Assembly (NCBI GenBank): GCA_030770545.1
Contig: CM061097.1
Location: forward strand, 1,426,501 to 1,490,500
Length of the DNA stretch: 64,000 bases
DNA from: Macropodus opercularis
Taxonomy: Eukaryota; Chordata; Actinopteri; Anabantiformes; Osphronemidae
Direction: 5' to 3'
The number at the start of each line of letters is the position of its first letter. Position 1 is the first letter of the stretch. Both the position numbers and the translations under genes were made by a program. Below the pieces are notes generated by a model. It made no database searches. It had not been told where the DNA came from and worked only from the letters and a program-made list of their open reading frames with translations. This document shows, one piece after another, positions 49,101 through 61,100 of this stretch.

Positions 49101-50109
49101 TTGCCCAAGAGGGCCGTTCTGTATTCACTCTTATTAGCTCCTCAGATTTGTCCATTTGTCCTTCTGCTACCCGCCTCGCAGCCAATCACGGGGACCGAAT
49201 CTCTAATAAATACCCCCTCCTCCTTTTTTATCTCCACATTTATTTTTTTCTCCTGCCGCACCGTGTTTTACAGAGAACACCCAGCGTTTTGTTGCAGTAC
49301 ATATCATCTTTGTATAGAAGTCATTTCAGTTTAAACACATCTGAACGCACAGAATACAGCTTTTCAAACGTATTGTTTATGCTCGACACTTCGACAGAAT
49401 CCCATCACATTGGATTTGAAAGAAAAGCCCAAACGTGTCCTCTGGTTTGGTTTGGTCTCAGAGTCTGGATCCATTTCTGTTCCTTGGTGGAGCTCTGCCA
49501 AACTGTTCAGCCGTTGTGACGTCCCATCTAGCAATGAGACATGTCTTCATATCATTTGTGAGTTTTGGCTGACCATCACCAACACGGTGGTAAAGTGCTT
49601 GTTGACGCCACTGTTTTAATCTCTTTTTCATGTTCTTGGCCAGGCTCTTTCCGTACTGGCTACGCAGGGTCAAATGGGGGAGCTAATGTGCAGGGTACAG
49701 TAGAGAAGGCCACAGGCTGCTTTCGAGTCCCCAAGCCTCTTAGCTGCTGTGGGCAGTGTCCATCCCTGGTCACTGAGAGGGCATCCCCAGATTAGTGCTT
49801 CACGGACATGGATCTCATTTACCCATATGGCCTCTTCCCATTGACTTGATATAGGCTCTAATCAGCCCAGCCTTTACCCCTGACCTCGGCATGTGGCAAA
49901 CTACTTAGAAAAAAGAACACACAAACTGTGCCTGTACCACATTTGATGGCTGCAGCATCAACAGGATTAGGTATAAAGATGAGGATGGACGTGGTATTGG
50001 TGTCCGTCTGTGACTGTGCGGCATTCAAGCTGCTTTTCCACAGGTCGGGTTGTGGTGCAGTCGAAAAGCAGGAAGCGCCCTAAGAACACCCCAGGTTCTG
50101 GCTGTAGGC

Positions 50110-50310
50110 TGGTTTTAGGTGCATTTCCCTGTTGTGGAATTAATCCAATAAGCCTCAGTGGGGCACAGAAAATCCTAAGCACAGCTACCATTATGACTCC
50201 CACTTTCACTGTGCCCTCATTAACAGGCCTGAATCGCCAGCCAACAAGTGTCACAGTCCATGTAGCAGCTTAATCTCATCATCATTAGTGACACTGATCT
50301 TATCTCTGAG
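50110..50310. promoter_or_regulatory. Candidate conserved non-coding block
   Basis: Repeat-free, with GTGGAATTAATCCAATAAGC near 50134 (a TAATCC OTX/bicoid-type core overlapping a TAATT core), CCCTCATTAACAGG and CATCATCATTAGTGACAC. An open frame crosses it but has no recognisable protein features. Confidence 0.25.
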
Positions 50311-51389
50311 AAGATTGGAAAACCTCACACCAACACTTTTGCTCCACGTTGCTTCATGCTGATGTTGACCAACGTGATATTTTGTCCATATGAAGGTATT
50401 TTATTTTACTTTACTATCTAGTGTTACTTTTTAATCAAATGTAGTCTTTCTAACAGGACTTTATATAATGACCTGGAAACCTGGTGTTGGTCTCTTTAGT
50501 TTAGCTGCCATTTCATTAATTCGCCAACAGCACATGAGTGAATCAGTGTAAATACAGATGCTGTGATTTCATAGTGTTGAACACTAAATCTGGTTTCCTG
50601 GAACCTCACTTTAAATGTGTTTTATGCCACAGCCATGTTTTTATTGTGCTGAGTTTCTTTGGAGCTCCTGGACTTGTTACTTATGTCTTTTTAAATTGAG
50701 CCTGTTATTGTTGTGGGTTCATTAGGGCAATTCAGCAGGTTTAGCTGTTTAATACAGTTTAAGACACATGCACACACATGCTGCATGCACAGCTGCTGGA
50801 TTAAAGAACCCATGCTGAGATGCAACATCTGGAAAAGCCAGTCAATTTAATATGTCAGCGTGTTTGTGTGTGTGAAGACAGCAAATGTGTAGGAGCAATG
50901 GGTTTAAATGTTCTTCTGTTAGTTTAGACCCATGGCTGATGTTTAGCCAAACGTTTTTGAAATATTGTGGCAGCGGTTTTTGCTTACTGTTGCTTACAAT
51001 TAGCTTTTAATTAAATGCACATTTAGTGTCACTTTAAAAAAAAAAGAGAACAAACATGGGAACTGTGAGGATGTCTTTGAAATTCACGTAATTGCCAAAG
51101 AGGTGATTAGAAAATAATAAATGAAATCTTCCTTGAAAGTCTTTGAGTCGTGATGAGCATCAAATTAGAATATTTATCTTTATTGGTGAGAAAAGAAAAT
51201 TATATCTTATTTATACAATTATGTAAACAAAGTGAAGTATATTCTACAACCAGCCGGTTTTTGAGAATGCAGCAGTGACCTTGGATCCTCCCCTGTGCCT
51301 CACATTGACAGATAAAAACTTTATTAACCAGCCGTCTCTCGGACAGAAGACAAACAGTCCGTGAAACCGAGGTGCGCTAGTTTAGAGAA

Positions 51390-51560
51390 ATGTGGCAATT
51401 AGGGGATGATATATATTTTTTTCCCAATGAAAGCACCAACAAGTAGGAATGGATAATAAACACAGCTTGTTTGTGGCCTAGGAAGCAGCAATTATAAAGT
51501 GCATGGAGAGTTGTTGTGCTTATTGTGCCTGTGAGTAATGAGATAGGCTGCACTGATTCC
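51390..51560. promoter_or_regulatory. Candidate conserved non-coding block
   Basis: Contains GGCAATTAGGGGATGATATATA, GGAATGGATAATAAACACAGC, GCAGCAATTATAAAGTGC and GAGTAATGAGATAGG. AT-rich, repeat-free, about 100 bases before the DR1-bearing segment. Confidence 0.27.
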
Positions 51561-51670
51561 TCACTGATGCTATGGCTCCTAATCCTCAGTCCTCATTTCC
51601 TGCTTTTCTTGTTTATCCACCAACATCCTCCGACTGTCGCTGGCCTGTCAGTGCTCTGGGCGACGCCAAG

Positions 51671-51683
51671 TGACCTTTGACCT
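51671..51683 (-). promoter_or_regulatory. Perfect DR1 nuclear-receptor element
   Basis: The plus strand reads TGACCTTTGACCT, so the minus strand is AGGTCAAAGGTCA: two perfect half-sites with a one-base spacer. DR1 is the classic high-affinity site for COUP-TFs (NR2F), HNF4 and RXR. Under equal base frequencies the exact element is expected roughly 0.01 times in 64 kb. It is followed about 150 bases later by a TAATTAGTGTAATTGTG stretch. The position near a gene that neighbours NR2F1 in vertebrates makes autoregulation an attractive but unproven idea. Confidence 0.45.
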
Positions 51684-51819
51684 GTGTGTCAGCTGATTCT
51701 TCAGCTTTCAAAATGGCCTGCCACTGAGTCAAAGCTACGAGGCGAGATGTGTGGTACACAGTGCGGTTTGGTACAGGCTGCTTTGCTGAGTGCGCCTAAG
51801 CGCAATTCCTGAGCAATAT

Positions 51820-51910
51820 TTGTCTTGATTTTTAATTAGTGTAATTGTGATTTATATTGGTCTCACTTCTCTCACTCTTTAATTTCCATAATCATTAGTG
51901 GCCTCTCGTA
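51820..51910. promoter_or_regulatory. Candidate conserved non-coding block
   Basis: It contains TTTTTAATTAGTGTAATTGTG and TTTAATTTCCATAATCATTAG. A compact cluster of homeodomain cores just after the DR1 element. Confidence 0.25.
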
Positions 51911-53218
51911 CTGTGATCCTGTCATTTTCTAACGACGTCATCTTGGGATTCTTCTGCAGTTAGAGTTAGGCTCCGTCTCCACCAGCGTTTTCATGTCACT
52001 TCTATATATGTTGTCTATCACTGTGTCTGTCCTGTCACATTTAAACTTGTGCAGTTCCTCTGGGTTCGTGTGTGACAGGATGTGTTAAACAATGCGCTGT
52101 GTGCGTTTCATACTTGGGTGAAGATATGTGTGCGTGTGTGCCTGCACATCCACATACTCACCTACTCCTTCGTGTACATCCCCCCTAAAAGAAGAATGTA
52201 GTGTGTGCAGACTTGTTATCTGGGTGACCTAGAGACAGGCTGGTTATCACCTCTGTGAGCCTCTCAGGGATAAACCACAGAGCCAGCGGAAAAACACGGC
52301 TCCTTTCTGCATCTTTGTTGTGGTCATCCAGCATGTCCGCCTACTGCAGGGCCTGCCTCTTATCTAATCTACATGGACAGGCCACTTCTTTGCACGCACA
52401 CACAAACTGTATGTCCACGTGTGCGCGGACATGCTCAGAGATAGCTCTACACATGTAGACACACACACCGCACTGATAGGCACAAACAAACCCGCAATGG
52501 TCTGAGCCACCTCGGCTTGTGCAGATACGAACTGTTGTTGTGATGTCGCCGTTACTGGGATGAGGGAGTGGGTCTAAGGCCAAGAGGTAGAAACACGTTT
52601 ACACAGGACCTGATTCTTGATTCATCTAAATGTTGTGCTCTGGCCCTTGGTGTGACCACCTGCAAAACAAACCAACTGCAGAGGAGACATTTTGTGCCTT
52701 GTCTCTACCCTTGAGATGCAAACATGATGGGGTCAGTGTTTCGAGGCACCGATTCCAGGTCTTTCTTTGGAGCCATTTTAATCCCTTTTGTTTGGCCTCT
52801 GAAATGCTTTTTTCCTTTCAGAGTGCATGCCAGCTGACCTTCTGATGTTCCAGGGTGCAGCTCCCCTTTGCCCCCAACTCACTGAACAACATGCGGCCAG
52901 ATAACAAAACCCCAAACAAAAGAGGTAGATTTCCAGAACAGAAGAAAGGTAGGAGCTCACACGTTGTGTCTAAAACACTTCACGAGTACTAAGTGAGGCT
53001 GGCACCAGCGGTTGGGGGTAGGTGAGTTGCGTTTGGCACCAGACAGCTATCAGGCAGTAATTAGTATAGCTAACAGCCCAGATGAAGAAGTCAAGTCTCG
53101 GTCATGGTAAAAAACTTCAAGGGTCTTAGCGGGTAAAGGTTGGAGGCCAAGCCATGCCCCCTCCTTTCCCTGAGTATAAGCTCATGCTGTGCCTGCTCAG
53201 ATTTGCTGAAATCTGTAT

Positions 53219-53231
53219 TGACCTTTGACCC
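53219..53231 (-). promoter_or_regulatory. Near-perfect DR1 nuclear-receptor element
   Basis: The plus strand TGACCTTTGACCC is GGGTCAAAGGTCA on the minus strand. The GGGTCA half-site is a common natural variant, so this is also a good COUP-TF/HNF4/RXR-type DR1. It lies 1.5 kb from the perfect DR1 at 51671. Confidence 0.38.
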
Positions 53232-54671
53232 TGAGGTGTCACTCCCAGTCACATGTCAGACTGGCTCCTGTGGACCACGGTGGATGGTTTCATATTGGAT
53301 CGTCTCAGTAATTCCTATTCAAGTCCTGCCGAACCAGCGTAACTCAGAAAATCAGTCGTTCATGCGATGAGGCGTTTGACTTAGATGTTACCTCACAGCT
53401 TAAATCCACGCCTCGCATTCCTCCACCGCTCCGGCTCCACGAGGCACCTTTCTGTGGCACTAAAATAGGGCCTCGCGTTTATCGACAGATATAAACACAT
53501 GCACGAATGGAGGATGACAGGGAATCGAATACTCGAAAACTACACTTGTAATCTCTCATATATGCCAGGATGGGTGTGTTGGAATATACATATGGTTGCA
53601 TGTAGAGGTCACTGTGCCTTCATTTCAGGTTCCTAAAAAGACCTGTGATCCTGTAATGCCATAATCTCTTTTAATATATTGAATATTAGTAGATAAATCA
53701 CAAGATAACAAATTGATGTGAAAATGTTTCTTTGGAATGATAGGATTTAATCTTGGGGTCTAATGTCCTAAGGTTTAGGCCTGATGTTGTTCCTTCTCAC
53801 GGGGGATAAAACTGCCCCATAAACATAGACATAAAACAGACTTTAATCTTAAATTCATTGTGGACATACAGACTGTTTTTGTTGTTAAAACATAAGCATT
53901 ATTTTTTAATACTGGATTTCTATATGTTCTTAGATATTCAGTAATTTCTTCTGAATAGCTTCAGTCTCTAAGGAGTTAAAATGAACACAGCTGTACTGCA
54001 AATAACGTCTGAACTGTGTGAACTTCGGTGCGTTTCATTTATCCGCTGTGCTATTTGTGGTGTTTTTTTTATCTCTTGAATCCTGGCCTACTTTCTCTTT
54101 CTTGTTTTTGGAAAACATGAGCTAAGCTGTGATGCACAAACCAAGCAGCCATTAGAGCGCTGCACTGTAGGTCTGACCAACTAAGCCTCCGCTCCACCCT
54201 CTGGTAAACCCTTCACCCCAGCTAACCCCGCACCTGCCCGCCCCATGCCCTGCCCCAACCCGGGCCCTTCTTGGAAATGATATTACGGCGTTTGGATCAT
54301 CGTCCTTGTCTTCCTCTATACTGTAATCCTATTTTCTCTGTCATGTGCTAGGGTTCACAGATGGCGTGTGTGTGTGTCTGTGTGTCTGTGTGTAGGTTGG
54401 GTATGACACCCTCACTCACAGCTGTTTGGATGGGCTCACTGGTCCCATTGTCTCTCCCACACACTCCAGAGAGGGTGGTCCTGCACAAACGCACGGCCGT
54501 GACCACCCAATCGTCCACGGGGGTGTTGAAGTATGAACTGAGTGGGATAATATAGGTAACGTCACTGCTTCATTCCTCTCTTTCCTTCCTGCCATCCCTG
54601 CACTTGCCTTAATGAATATGTTAAGCTCAGTGACTGACTGAATGTGAAATGCGCTGGGGGGCTGCGACGCA

Positions 54672-54703
54672 GGGGAGTCGGGAGGTGGGGAGGCGATGTG
54701 GGG
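54672..54703 (+). other. Potential G-quadruplex
   Basis: Four G-runs (54672-54675, 54680-54682, 54687-54690, 54700-54703) with loops of 4, 4 and 9 bases, in a wider G-rich patch at 54655-54718 that has further GGG runs. On the sense strand it would be present in the fam172a pre-mRNA. The long third loop makes stability uncertain. Confidence 0.4.
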
Positions 54704-56129
54704 CAGGAGGCAGCGGGTTCCCTCTCATTGTTGAGTATTGGGCAAAACGACGAGAGGGAAAACTCAGCAGGGTGAGAGGTCCTTGGCGCTGCTCCAGTAG
54801 CTGGCGTCTCAGCGTCCACGTTTGGTTCCAGCTGAGTGCCCACAGTGGGCAAGGCCACGCCGCCTCACTCTGACCTCTGGACCGAGGACCACCGCTTGCC
54901 TGTTCCCACCACCCCCTTTGATTGATCCCTTTCTTCTTCCTCTAGCCCCCCTCCTCCTCTCTGTGTCTCAGAAATGACTTCATAACAACCAAAAACGAGC
55001 AGTTTCACAATTGATTTGTCAAAGCGATGGACGAGGTTTGTGATCAGACAAACGCTGGGATGCTTTTTAGGTTTGGTTTTTTAAAGACAGTGCAACCAAT
55101 CATTCACCTCTAGATCAAAGGAAAATTATCATAACATCCCTTTTTCCCATTAATTTGTTTCTGTCAGACATCAGACTAAAGGAAAAATTACATTTGTGCT
55201 ATAATGCGAGTGGCTGTGGAAACTTTCAATGTTATTCGTAGACAAAACAAAAGCCAATACTTAAACGTAATAGAAAACAGAGGAGGATAAACTTAATATA
55301 ATGTATGTGAGAAAGCAGTCCAATGGTTTTACTGTGAACTAGGTGAAATTTCAGTAAAATTATTGTAACTTTATATTCTTTTACTTACTTAAATGTCACA
55401 TTTGCTTAGATCGTGAAGGTGTATTGTACAAATGAATACGTCATAGAGTTAATGAAGCGATGCGATCACAGCTCTCGTAGCGGAAGACGGACTGAGCAGG
55501 GCTCACAGGGTTTGCCTTGTTGTTCTTCCCTGCACTTTAGCACTTTTCTTTTAAGACCGTGGCCGTGACACTGACTCCGAATGTTAGTGCTGGAGCAGTC
55601 ACGCTGTCAAGTGCTAGTCTGTTGGGAAGAAGAGGGCTTCCAGTGACAAACTCAAACATTACTGCGTGATGACGGATCTCTGCCAGGCAGCAGCGATTGT
55701 GTTGCTTTCTTCCCATTTTACATGTTCCTTCTCCTTTCTTTCCATATTTTGGTTGTACTGTACATTACACCTATAGAAAAATAAAAGGGAGGTGGTGACA
55801 TTTTGATAACTGAAATGCAATGATTAGGTCATATCGTGCTAATTACCAAACATAACCAGATGCTAGTTTGCTTAGATTCATAGTTTTCATGTGACACCAG
55901 GCTTCATTGCTGCCTTGCTTCCATACTGATTAATACAGATTGATATTCAGATTTTGTTCTGTTGGGTCTGTTTACAGTTTTATTTCTCTCTCCCACATTT
56001 TGTAACGGTCTGGTTTATACTATTTTAGAAGTAAATATCTGAAAATACTGTAGCTTTAAATGTTTCAGTATTTTTATAAATATGTTGACCACCACCCTAT
56101 TTGATTTGTTATGTCTTTTTTTTCAATCT

Positions 56130-56720
56130 AAATCCATAATTTTAATTTCAAAGGCCTCTGGAGCCCACTTGTTGGCATGGCCGGCTGCCAGCTTGGGCTG
56201 GATAGATTGCTTTTACATGGACTAATGCTTGCAGGCAAGCATATTTTGGGAGGTCTAATGAATAGCACCTGTATTGATCTCTTTGGGAAAAGCTTGTATG
56301 ATACAGGAATAATTTACAGAAAAAAAACAGTGGGTTTGCGAGGATGAAGGAAATTGGGGTGACGCTGTTGGCAGTAGCGGGATAGATGTTTGTGCAGACT
56401 TTGTCAGGATGCAGATAGTGGGATCAAGATTGGGTATTGACGAGATAGGGGCCGGGTGACTGAGCCACAGAAGCTTGAAATAAACTGTCGGAGGCACACA
56501 GCCAGTCATTATAGTGACGCCGCCTGGCCCAGCTCAACCTTGAGCCAGTCGATAAGCTATTATAACCATGCAAATTGTGGCCAAATCAGAGACCTGACAT
56601 ATTGGTATTATATTCCTGTGCAGCCACTGGGTTATACATCATTATTGGAAGCCAACAACAATATGCATTATGTTCCCATGTTGATTAGTGGGTGGGTAGA
56701 GTCATAAGGGGGAAAACTGT
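56130..56720. promoter_or_regulatory. Candidate conserved non-coding region with perfect octamer
   Basis: Two repeat-free parts (56130-56300 and 56455-56720). The second includes the perfect POU octamer ATGCAAAT at 56568-56575 and AACAATATGCATTA near 56657, a SOX-like ACAAT beside a POU-like ATGCAT. The first includes GCAGGCAAGCATATTTTGGG. Enhancer-like texture only. Confidence 0.3.
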
Positions 56721-57939
56721 CAGTAGGACAATAATGTTGTTTATACTGTGTGTTTGGAGGCATTTTTGTTTGACAGCCATAAACTAAATACCGTTTCCTC
56801 CTGCGCTGCTGCTTTCTCTCATTTTTGAAATCTGAATGTATCCTCGCCGTCTGACTCCGCCTCCGCCTCCACCCCCCCCCGTGGTTTTCTCTCGTCTCTG
56901 TTTCTCCTCTTTCAGCGGGACGGCAGCCTGCCAGGTCATTTTCTCGCAGCGACAGTGTGATGCGTCCGTTGGGCCGGCGTTTGGATGATGTAATTTGGGC
57001 TAAAGGCTGTGTAAACACTGCTGTGACCTTGGTTTTAGATTTGTCAATAGGGCTGGGTTGGAGAACAGAGATGGGGATTGTGTGGGATTGAGAGCAACAT
57101 GGCCGGGCTGTGATAGCTGGAAGTCTCTAGCTGACAGACTGCTGTGATAACCTGAGATACCTCACTCCTACCTCTGACCCAAGCTGCACTCCTTTAACCA
57201 TCTTTCTGCACTTTTCTCTCTCTCTTGTCAAAGCTCTCTGCTCACCTTTGCTCCTTTGCTTTGCTTTGATATTGGTACTTGTTTTCTCTCCAGCACTTGT
57301 TATTGCCCTCCCCTCATCATCACTCAGCCTTTCTCTTACCTAACCCTCTTCTTTTTCTTTGATGGCAGTGTCTTTGCCCTTCTCTCCGCAGCTTGTCTAC
57401 TATATGCCCTCATCTTCTCTGCCATGCTTTCCTGTGTTCTTGCTGTCATTTTTCCTGTGTTACTCTTCACGGGCTCCAGAGGTCAACACAAGCAAACGCT
57501 GGCCAGCAGCCCAGACAACACAAATGTATTGATCTGGTTTAGTGGGAAGGGTGATGGGTCTTCTGGTCTTGATGAGGGTTATGACCTCCAGGTCTAGACT
57601 TGACTGTCCTGGTCCCTTCAGCCGAGGGAGGTTAGCAAAAATGGAGTACTGGGCCAAGAGCAGTCAGTCCGTGTGGATGCAGGTGTATGGCTTCAGATTT
57701 AGTTCCACAACAAAGTAAATGTTAAAATATGTGCAGCTGTTACCAATGGATGTATCAACAGGGTTTTGATTCCCTGGACCATGATGTGATCTTCAAATGT
57801 TCAGGCCTTCAGCGAACGTGTGCGACTGAAGTCTATAAAACACCTCAAAGTGCAGTTGATATTTGAGAAAACACAAATTTGTTCCACCAAGTTCTGCGCA
57901 CAACGGCTTGCAGATGGGCAGCGATTAATCAGAGAGGTA

Positions 57940-58100
57940 ACTGTGAAGTAGTTTGCAATTAGACTGGAAAGCTCTGAGGCATGCTAATTGAATCAGAAAA
58001 TTAGCGACAGCTCTGTAGCGAGCTGTAATAGGCTAGCTGCTGTTTGTAGCAGGTGCTAGCCCACTCAGCTGTGGAACAAGGTATTTAAGTCACATTAGCA
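57940..58100. promoter_or_regulatory. Candidate non-coding block with small hairpin
   Basis: It contains GGCATGCTAATTGAATCAG near 57978 and an imperfect inverted repeat at 58031-58061 (arms GGCTAGC and GCTAGCC, with inner TGCT/AGCA pairing). Too short for a typical microRNA precursor. Probably regulatory DNA or nothing. Confidence 0.2.
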
Positions 58101-61100
58101 GCAGTAAAAATATTCCTTGATATGGAACAGTTCGATTTTCTGCTCATTTCCACCACCCGTGTCACCGGTCCACTCAGCCAGCCTCCGATGAAAACGGCAC
58201 CACGGCCGCCTTAGCAGAACCTCGGGGTGAGAAGCATGTTACTAGAATATTACTGGGTGAGTTTACTTCAGTACTGTTGCAAAGATGACTGAGCTTCTGC
58301 TCTCGTAGTTGTTCTCGCTCATTCTCGCTCATTCTCGCTCTCCTTACCTGCACTTGGCGGATCTACCACCACCCCCACCCTCCTGCCTCCTGCCTCCCCA
58401 GGGCTCCTGTTTGCTGACATCTCTGCCTGACACAACATGAAAAAGTGTTGAGAAATTAAAAATTGATCACTTTTGAGCACAGGGCTGGTGCATCTTCTGC
58501 TCGTTTGTTACGAGAGGGAGAGAGGGAGCTATAGGAGGAGGAGAGGGGAGAGAGTCGCTTCTGTGGGAAGGCTGCGCACGCAAAAGTTGTTCCAGGGTTT
58601 CCGTGGAGTCAAAGTTAGGGAGGAGAGTGAGGGAGCGGAGGAGCAAGGAAGAGAGAAATATGCAGCGGAGGAGAGAGTGATGTAGAAGCAGAGAATTCCC
58701 CAGACAGACAGTGTTGTGCCTCGTAGTTCTGCCTTTGAAGTGTGCTGCGTGCCACACATGCAGTAGGAGCAGAGGCCACGACAAGGGGAGGGATCGTGTG
58801 TGTTTGGAGCAGTGCGTCCGTACGGCTGTGTGTGTTTTAGACGCACACTTTCCTGCCTGTTGAGCCCCCCAGTCCTCCTCAACATTCCAGCCCTGCCCTC
58901 ACTCCAACTCTGATATCTTTATCAGACACACCTGCCTGTAAACACACTTGCTTGTCTTCCACGCACACGGATGCTTCACATTTATGCTCACATGAATAAA
59001 CCCAGATATGCTTAGATATAAGGCAATGCATACGCTCCCTGACTCGTACAATTAAAGCCTCTTCACAAATGTGCGAAGGTTTAACCGTGATGGTAGGGAT
59101 GCTTGTGCTGTCTGTGTTCTCTGTTCATCGATTCGCGTCTTTGTGCTTGTGTTCATATGTTTTCATTTACGTGCTGAGCAGAATGAGGCTTTAGGTTGAT
59201 GAGAAGCAGTACGATATAAACCAATATCGTGCATTGATTTTCCTGGTAATGAGCTCCCAGAATGTAGGCGCGCACAGAGGTGTTAAAACATTCATGCATA
59301 GTGCGTGTACATGCACAACACCGATCATCGTAACTGTGGAGAATTTGAAGTCACTTAATTTAATTGCATTGTCTACAGAAATGCTGTCTGACCATACGAA
59401 CGTTTTTAAGGAGCTATTTAATAACCCCGTCCATAACCTAGTTATTACACATGCTTTCATTTCTTGTAACATTTAAAAAAATGCTTCATCCACTTTTTTT
59501 TTGCAAATCGTGCTCTGGCATAAATCCGAACTCTGAACTGTTCACTCCTCCGAAATTAATCAGGAGAGTGCCGCTTTCCTAAGGACCCGTTCTTCATCAC
59601 GCCCGTCTCTGTTCCTCTGCTTCTTCCACCACCTCTACCATGGGGATAAGGGCACTGCTACGTTTTAGTGCACACTGAGGTAACTGCCAGGTTAACTTCA
59701 TCAGCGTTCAGTCAGGAAAGTGTGGTTGTGGCTGTGGAATAGGCCATTTGCTGCACTCCACCTGTACTTTTTACCCCACGTCTCTAGTCGTCCTACACTT
59801 GTTCTTTTCAAGTTGCTTTATTAATTTTCATTCCACATTTTTCCTCTGGCCATAAGTCATGTAAGTGTTTAGGAGAATAATCAATTCACACTATTCCAGC
59901 GATTGTAATAATTAGGAGTGAAGAGACGTTTCTTGAAGCTTGTTCTCTCGCCGCAGTTCACTCGTCTCTGTTCACACACTGCAGCATATTCCAACACCAG
60001 CTTGTTAAACAATTTCAAATCACAGCGCCAACTCTGGCCTATTCATACAGTTACCCCCCTTAAGCCCTCCATCCGTCCTTCCATCCCTCCCTCTGTCCCT
60101 CCTCTGATCCCATTTCACAGTGGAACCATCAGGAGCTTATCCCAATCTATGCCTTGGCTGGGGGCCCATAGCAGCCCAGGACCCGCCTGAACTCAGCTGT
60201 GAACTCTCAACCTTTTCTCCCAGAGCCCTTCCCTCTGTAGTTTGCTGCATCCCCATTTACCCGGCCTCCACCTCTGCCTATTTTGGGAGACTTTTGGATG
60301 AAAGCCTCGATATGCAATGGATGCTCTTATGCAGAGTTTACAGGGCACGTCTAAACACACTCAGGGTGTCGAGTAGAGCTCAGCAATAACATAAACTCGG
60401 TGCTATTATACAGACAGCAGCCAACACACCAAGCAGCCGCCCCTCTAGGCAGCCAGCCAGACCATCAGCTAGCTGGCCAGGGAGTCGCTGTCAGTCAAAC
60501 ACCCATCGTGGTGGTCATCTAGCCTGGCAGCCAATCATCACCAGGAGACGACGCGTTGAACGTTGTCCCTCACTTTGAAACGGTAACGGAGCTAATTTAC
60601 CCTGCTTTGCTTCGTTTTTTAGGCCTTGTCATCAGTCACTAGCTGGTGGCTAACAGTCACCGAAGGCCACTGTAGACTCACTTACGCTCTTCTTCTTCAT
60701 CTCTCACACATTCCCACCACCCTGTGTTTTCAGGAGTTTCCCTAATGAGATTTGGGATTTAAAGAGCTGCTCCTCTGGCCTTCATAGTCTGGGGTCAGAC
60801 GAAGGAGTCGGCCTATGATGACTGAACAGATTGGACTAATGAAAGTAAAGCCAGAACGTATCGGGGCTTAATGTGGAAAGATGTAAGAAGCTGAATTAAA
60901 AAAACGGTGTAAATGTTTGCGTTCTCAACTAAAGTGACTTGTCTGCTACCGTAAAGGTTTTACGAGAAGAGATCCTCAGCCCGAATTTCAAAGCAAACCG
61001 TTTGAAACAATTTGACAAATGGAGCATGTTTTCCTTCTGCTTGACAAAAATGAAGCCCAGAACCCAAAGATGAACCAAACCCGCTATTAACAGTTTATCG

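Noticed and set aside
49062..49795. Several overlapping frames suggesting a nested gene
   Set aside because: Compositions are ordinary intron translations; no conserved motif, no consistent frame.
56915..56990. Good acceptor (CTCCTCTTTCAG) followed by an open stretch, considered as the next exon
   Set aside because: The phase-1 translation (GRQPARSFSRSDSV) does not resemble the FAM172A tail.
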